Shown piece after piece: positions 8,501 to 11,759 of a stretch of 11,759 bases of DNA. The notes below the pieces were generated by a model that searched no databases, was not told the origin of the DNA, and saw only the letters and a program-made list of their open reading frames with translations. Every line of letters begins with the position of its first letter. The stretch's first letter is position 1. The position numbers and the translations under genes were made by a program. Source of the stretch: Pseudomonadota bacterium (GTDB taxonomy: Bacteria; Desulfobacterota; JADFVX01); assembly GCA_015222555.1 (NCBI GenBank), contig JADFVM010000024.1, forward strand, positions 1 through 11,759. The letters are read 5' to 3'.

Positions 8501-10416
8501 ATGGCGTCAAAAAAGACGGGTAGGAGTTCATTCAACCTCTCAAATTTCTCAGGCTTGTCTTCCAGTATATAATTGAAGATATAGGCATCTCCTCTTTTCT
8601 CGATGCCTTTAAAACTATAGGCCTGCTCTCCTGTCACGTAGAGACCAAAGTTTTCCAGCTTTTTCAATATTTTCATCAGTGGGACAGGACTAAGAGCATA
8701 CAGCTTTACAACGCCCTTCCCCTTCCCATCAATTATCAGGTCTAGCTGGATCGGTCCCTGACGAAAGAGGTCTTCCAGTTTTAAAACATCTGAAACGGCC
8801 CGTTCCGGCCGTGTAGAGTCTTTATAAACGGCATCAATTGAATCGATATAGCATTTATAGATATTTGCTGCCTCATTTTCTGCCTTGCCATAAAGGCTGA
8901 GGTAAAATTGCTGATCCCAGCCAATAGCGATTTTATTGATCTTTTCTTCAAGACTTAAATAGTTGATGTCATGGAATTCCTTGCCGGGTGAAACGAAGTA
9001 ATAAAAAAGCAGGGCTCTCGCTTCTGTGCTGGAGTGATGCCATGTTGCTATGGGTCGTTTGAATGTATGGGTGAGAAGTTTTTCAATGGCCGTTCTTACA
9101 GAAAAGCTATTGTCGTTTCTTGAAATGGTAACCATGACCATGGCATAACGCCCTTCATCGGCCAGCCTGATATGGATGGTAACTTCATTGTCGCTTTGCG
9201 CCGACATGATGTTATGGATAGTTTCCTTAAGTTGGTCAATATTTGCATAGAAGGCTTCCTGCTTCGGCAGATAGTTGAAGAGCGCTCTTGCCTCCCGGTA
9301 TTCAAAGGAGGCCGGGCCCTGCTCAATGCTTTCAATGACGGAAAGTGCCTTTCGTTTCAGCGTGGGAATTGCATCACTGCGCCAATGGGTCGCCCCTCTT
9401 GTCAGTCGCCCGAGGATCAGCGTTTCCTTCGCTGTTTTCCTATCCTTATCGATGGTTCTTATGCTGAAAAATTCTACAGGTGATAGCTGGTAGATGATCG
9501 AGCCACCATTGTTGCAAAAGTCGGATGACATAATTCTTTGAGCTTTTGCTCTTGAGATCAATATCCCTTCTATCTCAGGAAGAAGTCCGGGAACTATTTT
9601 TTCCGGCAGGGTTTTCTCTCTGAAGATACCAAGACCCTTTTCTATAACAGGCAGCAGTGCCGTTGTGCCACCTATCTTTTTATGGTGCAGATAATCCTGA
9701 ATGCCCAATAAAACGAAGTTATCCGCTGTAAGCCAACGCAGAAAGTCAGAAACCTCTTTTGCGCTACAACGTGTTTCGCCGGCGTCCATTTTTTCAACTT
9801 CTCTAGCCAGGTTCTCTAACCTTTCCTTCATTTTAACGAAGTCTTCTACCGAAAAGTCAAGACAACGCAAAATGGCCAGGAGGTCATTCTCAATATCTTT
9901 TATCTCATTAGCATCGGTAATCTTTTCGATGTAGAGGTTGATGAACAGTTCTTCATCACCATTGACAGCGCCGGAGATAGACTTGGTTTTATCGTTTTTA
10001 ATTATAATAGTGAATATGGGATGGACAGATCCCATGAGGCGATAACCTTTCTTTGTGAAGTAACCTCTGACAGATTCGAAAATGAAAGGTTTGTTGGTCA
10101 CATGGATTTGCGCAACCGTTGTTTCCCGGCTTAATGAATAGCGAGAACATTCTTCTTCCTCTGGGTTGTAAACTTGAACCTTTGGTTTCGACACGTTAAG
10201 GCCATCTTCCCCCCTACTGTAAGGTGGGCCGCTAAGTATGAAGAGAGTATAGTTTTTCAGTACTTCATAAATTTCCCCGGCGCTTAACTTTTTCCACAAT
10301 CTATTGGGAAAATTGTCCAGGATGATGGTAGAGAGAGCTGAAAAATTCTTCTCCACTTTCTCTTTCTTTATCAGTGCATCAAGTTCTTTTCTTTTGTCTT
10401 TTATTATTTTTTTCAT
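5545..10416 (-). CDS. gdhB: NAD-specific glutamate dehydrogenase, large (about 180 kDa) type
   Basis: The product is predicted to oxidise L-glutamate with NAD+ to 2-oxoglutarate and ammonium, a catabolic, anaplerotic reaction in the cytoplasm. At 1623 residues it matches the very large bacterial GDH family rather than the 50-kDa hexameric enzymes. The N-terminal half (to about 700) is the regulatory region, with ACT-like segments such as TTVAQIHVTNKPFIFESV (around 100-118). The catalytic region includes LRGGRVSRGGIRWSDR (about 804-819), GLMKTQMLKNS with its lysines, and VPEGAKGGF (about 842-850). Nucleotide-binding and late motifs follow: GIGDMSGDVFGNGML, ISKGGGIYLRSAKS, LLYNGGIGTY, CEGGNLGVTQRGR and GVDMSDHEVNIKI. 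Numbering is from the Met at 10416. The frame extends to an ATG at 10425, but an AGGG lies directly against that codon and nine bases before the ATG at 10416, so the latter is preferred. The stop overlaps the converging diguanylate cyclase gene by 6 bp. No frameshift or missing block was seen. The symbol follows usage for the Pseudomonas-type enzyme; other names (gdh, gdhZ, gdh2) are used elsewhere. Confidence 0.95.
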   Translation of the reverse strand: MKKIIKDKRKELDALIKKEKVEKNFSALSTIILDNFPNRLWKKLSAGEIYEVLKNYTLFILSGPPYSRGEDGLNVSKPKVQVYNPEEEECSRYSLSRETTVAQIHVTNKPFIFESVRGYFTKKGYRLMGSVHPIFTIIIKNDKTKSISGAVNGDEELFINLYIEKITDANEIKDIENDLLAILRCLDFSVEDFVKMKERLENLAREVEKMDAGETRCSAKEVSDFLRWLTADNFVLLGIQDYLHHKKIGGTTALLPVIEKGLGIFREKTLPEKIVPGLLPEIEGILISRAKAQRIMSSDFCNNGGSIIYQLSPVEFFSIRTIDKDRKTAKETLILGRLTRGATHWRSDAIPTLKRKALSVIESIEQGPASFEYREARALFNYLPKQEAFYANIDQLKETIHNIMSAQSDNEVTIHIRLADEGRYAMVMVTISRNDNSFSVRTAIEKLLTHTFKRPIATWHHSSTEARALLFYYFVSPGKEFHDINYLSLEEKINKIAIGWDQQFYLSLYGKAENEAANIYKCYIDSIDAVYKDSTRPERAVSDVLKLEDLFRQGPIQLDLIIDGKGKGVVKLYALSPVPLMKILKKLENFGLYVTGEQAYSFKGIEKRGDAYIFNYILEDKPEKFERLNELLPVFFDAMVAVSEGRCEDDSLNRLLILEGLDWKTIELVRTLKNYLLQINRTYSNASVIETIVKCSSAVNNIFQFFIGRFRPEGVKKKERAKILEVLGAKIQNELADIHNLNNFQVLNTLYEIVKHTVRTNFFITPARDYISVKIVSRNIAEVPSPKPMAEIYVHSPTFEGVHLRGGRVSRGGIRWSDRSEDFRTEVLGLMKTQMLKNSIIVPEGAKGGFIIKKNDFSSEDEQYNYMKDQYSAFISGILDLTDNYSLDKEIHPKRLVIYDEFDPYLVVAADKGTATLSDTANGISAKYGFWLGDAFASGGATGYDHKKEGITARGAWESVKRHFRGMGIDVQKESITVTGIGDMSGDVFGNGMLLSEKIKLVGAFNHKHVFLDPNPDPGKSFKERRRLFNLGRSSWTAYDSNLISKGGGIYLRSAKSVPVSDEMAKYLGTDKKEVTGEEMTRLLLQSKVDLLYNGGIGTYIKATTESHLDVGDKANDSVRINGSQVKAKVICEGGNLGVTQRGRLEYALRRQGKMNTDAIDNSGGVDMSDHEVNIKIMLNHLLEKGEIKNMDKIDERNRLLKEMTDQVSEKVLKNNYLQGAAISMDLLRANRNPELFMATIDEVEKSLDLERTEEFIPTGQEITEAIDKGEVIFTRPMIAVLMGYEKMKYYNDILKSAMVKTFFVQRYLKDYFPEKIKREFEPYIEEHRLKDEIISTVIINKIVSQAGITLLPLMSAFTGKTVAEIAKVYIIIENLLQADKFRADVFALDNIIPSELQYRYLMEIEEIITYALRWFITHQTEERISFDFVLQYTKIVKSFQEELFSCITETCCGMKVSKLEETMKEHVAINVPEELAKTYVTLPYLRDVMDIIRIKEEHHYNFHETARLYLKVRDFFNIDWLGETLSNLKASDKWGNENIANLRHELRDYQNGVVVSVLNFKRKSEDLIEAFDHYIQEKGDEAEEYRQNIEDLRAEGKVGIISLNVLIKKLVRFISHGEAEVL

Positions 10417-10448
10417 AAAGGTCATCCCTGATGGAGGTTCGAATTATA

Positions 10449-10477
10449 AATAGAGAAAATAGTAGAGAACTTGTCAA
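10449..10477 (-). promoter_or_regulatory. gdhB: Candidate sigma-70-type promoter for glutamate dehydrogenase
   Basis: Read on the minus strand, a perfect TTGACA -35 (10477-10472) is followed after exactly 17 bp by TCTATT (10454-10449, 4 of 6 matches to TATAAT). Transcription would start near 10442, about 25 bases before the start codon, giving a short leader. A TATAAT-like sequence lies slightly further downstream (about 10443-10448) but is 23 bp from the TTGACA, too far to pair with it. Confidence 0.5.
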
Positions 10478-10674
10478 TATGAGCAGAAATCACTTTATCA
10501 TATCGATTATAATTTATCAAAAGTTATGAGATCTTAGCCTTCAAAAGCATTCGGATGGCAGGAAATAAATAAAAATAAAGGGGAAATTTAATATGTGACG
10601 TGAGTAAGGAAAGCCACTTTAACTCAGAAATGACATATCCTTGTGGGTATCTGGTTGATGGATCATCGGTGTCT

Positions 10675-10701
10675 GGCTGATTTGCCGGGCAGCCTCCCGG
10701 T
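10675..10701 (-). terminator. Hairpin pair after the PilZ-REC gene, possible terminator
   Basis: Downstream of the stop codon of the leftward PilZ-REC gene, CCGGG (10685-10689) pairs with CCCGG (10696-10700) around a 6-base loop, with a possible G-T closing pair. The overlapping alternative stem GGCTG (10675-10679) / CAGCC (10690-10694) cannot form at the same time. Neither is followed by a T-run in the leftward direction, so intrinsic termination is doubtful. Position and GC content are the main support. Confidence 0.35.
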
Positions 10702-10713
10702 AATATGAAGAAC

Positions 10714-11400
10714 TTAACCTAAAAGGGCTTTCACTGTGTCGGAGAGTTTTACCGGTGTAGTCATCATTTTTAGGAGGAATTCACTGGCGCCGGCATTCAT
10801 CGCCTTTTCAACCACATCCTGCGTTCCCTTTGAGGAAAATATTATGACGGGAACATCCTTCCATTTTGGTGACTGCTTGAGAATGGCAAGGACCTTAAAG
10901 CCATCTATTTTCTGCATAAAGACATCCATGATTATCAAATCCGGTGATTCCTTTTTAAGGATATTAATAGCCTCCACCCCAGTCGTAGCTTCGATGACGG
11001 TAAATCCATCCATGACAAGTTTGCTTTTATTCATTCTTCTGGATGTCTCATTCTCGTCAATGAGCAATACCTGTTTTTTCCCGGCCGGTTTTCCATGGTT
11101 TTTCTCATCGTAACTTTCAATAAACTGATTGATAATCTCTGCCTGTTCTTCATGAAGATTCACAAATTTAAGCCCCATGCCGATGCCTGATTGATTATGC
11201 TGTACTTTAGCTTTAACAGATATCTTCAATGCATTAATGGGTAATGTCACATCAACGATATTCCCGGCAGGGAAAGATCGACCTGTATGAACATAGAGGC
11301 CGGACTTGCTTATATCAATTCCTTTGACGAGAACGGCATTGTTGATTAATACATCAACGGTAAAGGGGACCCTTTTGTATTTTCTGTTTTCCATTCCCAT
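10714..11400 (-). CDS. PilZ-REC protein, candidate c-di-GMP effector with receiver domain
   Basis: This 228-residue cytoplasmic protein has two domains. Residues about 4-95 form a PilZ domain with both halves of the c-di-GMP-binding signature: R6xxxR10 (RKYKR) and D29xS31xxG34 (DISKSG). Binding is therefore plausible. After a short hydrophilic linker (about 96-108, rich in Lys, Gly and Asn), residues about 109-228 form a receiver domain with acidic pocket D115-E116, phosphoacceptor D159 (IIMDVFM), switch-position S189 and conserved K211. The residue after K211 is Met rather than the usual Pro, which may alter the loop near the active site. There is no output domain beyond PilZ, so it probably acts by protein-protein contact, for example on motility, polysaccharide export or a kinase; its partner is unknown. 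The start at 11400 is tentative: a second ATG at 11394 is equally possible and neither has a strong ribosome site. It is transcribed in the same direction as the glutamate dehydrogenase but is separated from it by about 290 bp containing that gene's own promoter candidate. Confidence 0.9.
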   Translation of the reverse strand: MGMENRKYKRVPFTVDVLINNAVLVKGIDISKSGLYVHTGRSFPAGNIVDVTLPINALKISVKAKVQHNQSGIGMGLKFVNLHEEQAEIINQFIESYDEKNHGKPAGKKQVLLIDENETSRRMNKSKLVMDGFTVIEATTGVEAINILKKESPDLIIMDVFMQKIDGFKVLAILKQSPKWKDVPVIIFSSKGTQDVVEKAMNAGASEFLLKMMTTPVKLSDTVKALLG

Positions 11401-11759
11401 CGCAGTTTGGCTCTTTTTAGGTTTTGACGCTAAATAATTTTGGTGAGATTAAGAAGTATAGAGCTTTTTTATCGCAATAGAAGAGTGAAAAGCAACAAAA
11501 AAAGGTTCATGTACGAAAAAGTCGGTCATATTGCAATAAATGAGGATATTTTTAATTCAAATAGTAGTCGAATGGCAATCCCTTCTTTACCTTACAAATG
11601 TAGTGCAGGCCTTCAGGTCGGTTTAGGAAAGACAAACCAAATCTTCGCAGGCGCTCTTCATTGATCGATTATTGGTCAGGAAAGTTCAAAGTGACATCCT
11701 TTGAGGTGTGATTGCCTATTTGTTGCCTTTCCTTCCTCTTGTTTCTCTTTTTGTCTGCA
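11401..11759. other. Right-edge region without a convincing gene
   Basis: This 359-bp stretch lies upstream of the PilZ-REC gene. The left part (to about 11520) is AT-rich and should contain that gene's promoter; a TATACT -10-like hexamer on the minus strand (11460-11455) is present, but I could not pair it with a -35. A rightward open frame (TTG at 11440 to TGA at 11664, 74 codons) lacks a ribosome site and domain character and is not called as a gene. The portion from about 11590 to 11705 resembles non-coding repeat sequence. Confidence 0.5.
11686..11704. repeat. Inverted repeat TCAAAG-7-CTTTGA
   Basis: A perfect 6-bp inverted repeat (11686-11691 and 11699-11704) surrounds a 7-base spacer. 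No T-run follows on either strand, so it is not an intrinsic terminator. It could be an operator or part of a dispersed repeat that continues toward the left. Confidence 0.4.

Noticed and set aside
10565..10713. A cyclic di-GMP (GEMM) riboswitch near the c-di-GMP-related genes
   Set aside because: I looked for the conserved GCAAAGCC core and the GGYAGGY-type receptor. Only partial look-alikes such as GGAAAGCC were found, with no supporting stems.
11455..11483. A full promoter for the PilZ-REC gene at TATACT
   Set aside because: The hexamers 16-18 bp upstream match TTGACA in only about two positions, so only the -10-like box is noted.
11440..11664. A 74-codon rightward frame starting at TTG upstream of the PilZ-REC gene
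   Set aside because: It has a weak start without a ribosome site and mixed composition, and its second half overlaps probable repeat sequence.
11676..11759. A 27-codon leftward frame entering from the right edge and ending at a TGA
   Set aside because: It is too short and low in complexity (Lys/Gln/Glu-rich), and its stop lies next to the inverted repeat. It cannot be told from chance without sequence to the right.

Overview
This is a chromosomal window of moderate GC content from a Gram-negative bacterium, most likely a deltaproteobacterium-like lineage (Desulfobacterota or a relative). The guess rests on the very large proteobacterial-type NAD-glutamate dehydrogenase, the receiver-fused GGDEF and PilZ proteins, and a long multidomain GH13 protein. 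No rRNA, tRNA, CRISPR array, transposase or phage gene is visible, so the exact taxon cannot be fixed from this sequence.

Layout, left to right. (1) The 3' end of an unidentified rightward gene (stop at 188) is followed by a good intrinsic terminator (252-278). (2) A 419-bp intergenic region carries an extended -10 promoter candidate (446-474), a bulged hairpin (524-554), a 13-bp-period direct repeat (572-594) and a ribosome binding site. These lead into a 1166-residue GH13 alpha-amylase-superfamily protein (608-4108) with an intact catalytic triad and long unassigned N- and C-terminal regions. (3) After 158 bp comes a rightward response-regulator diguanylate cyclase (REC, PAS-like, GGDEF; 4276-5550). 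(4) A leftward 1623-residue NAD-specific glutamate dehydrogenase (5545-10416) converges on it with a 6-bp overlap at the stop codons. A candidate sigma-70-type promoter with a perfect TTGACA -35 lies just upstream of it. (5) A further leftward gene (10714-11400) encodes a PilZ-REC protein, a candidate c-di-GMP-binding effector with a phosphoacceptor domain. (6) The right edge (11401-11759) has no convincing gene but contains an inverted repeat and a stretch that may belong to a dispersed repeat family.

Functional themes. Two proteins concern cyclic di-GMP, one predicted to make it and one to bind it, and both also carry receiver domains. They flank two large catabolic enzymes, one acting on alpha-glucans and one oxidising glutamate to 2-oxoglutarate. 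Nothing in the sequence proves a functional link. Except possibly for the two rightward genes at 608-5550, the genes look like separate transcription units. The least ordinary item is the GH13 protein: its motif III (AEAF) and motif IV (Asn-x-Pro-Asp in place of Asn-His-Asp) recall GlgE-type maltosyltransferases, but it sits in a much larger architecture.
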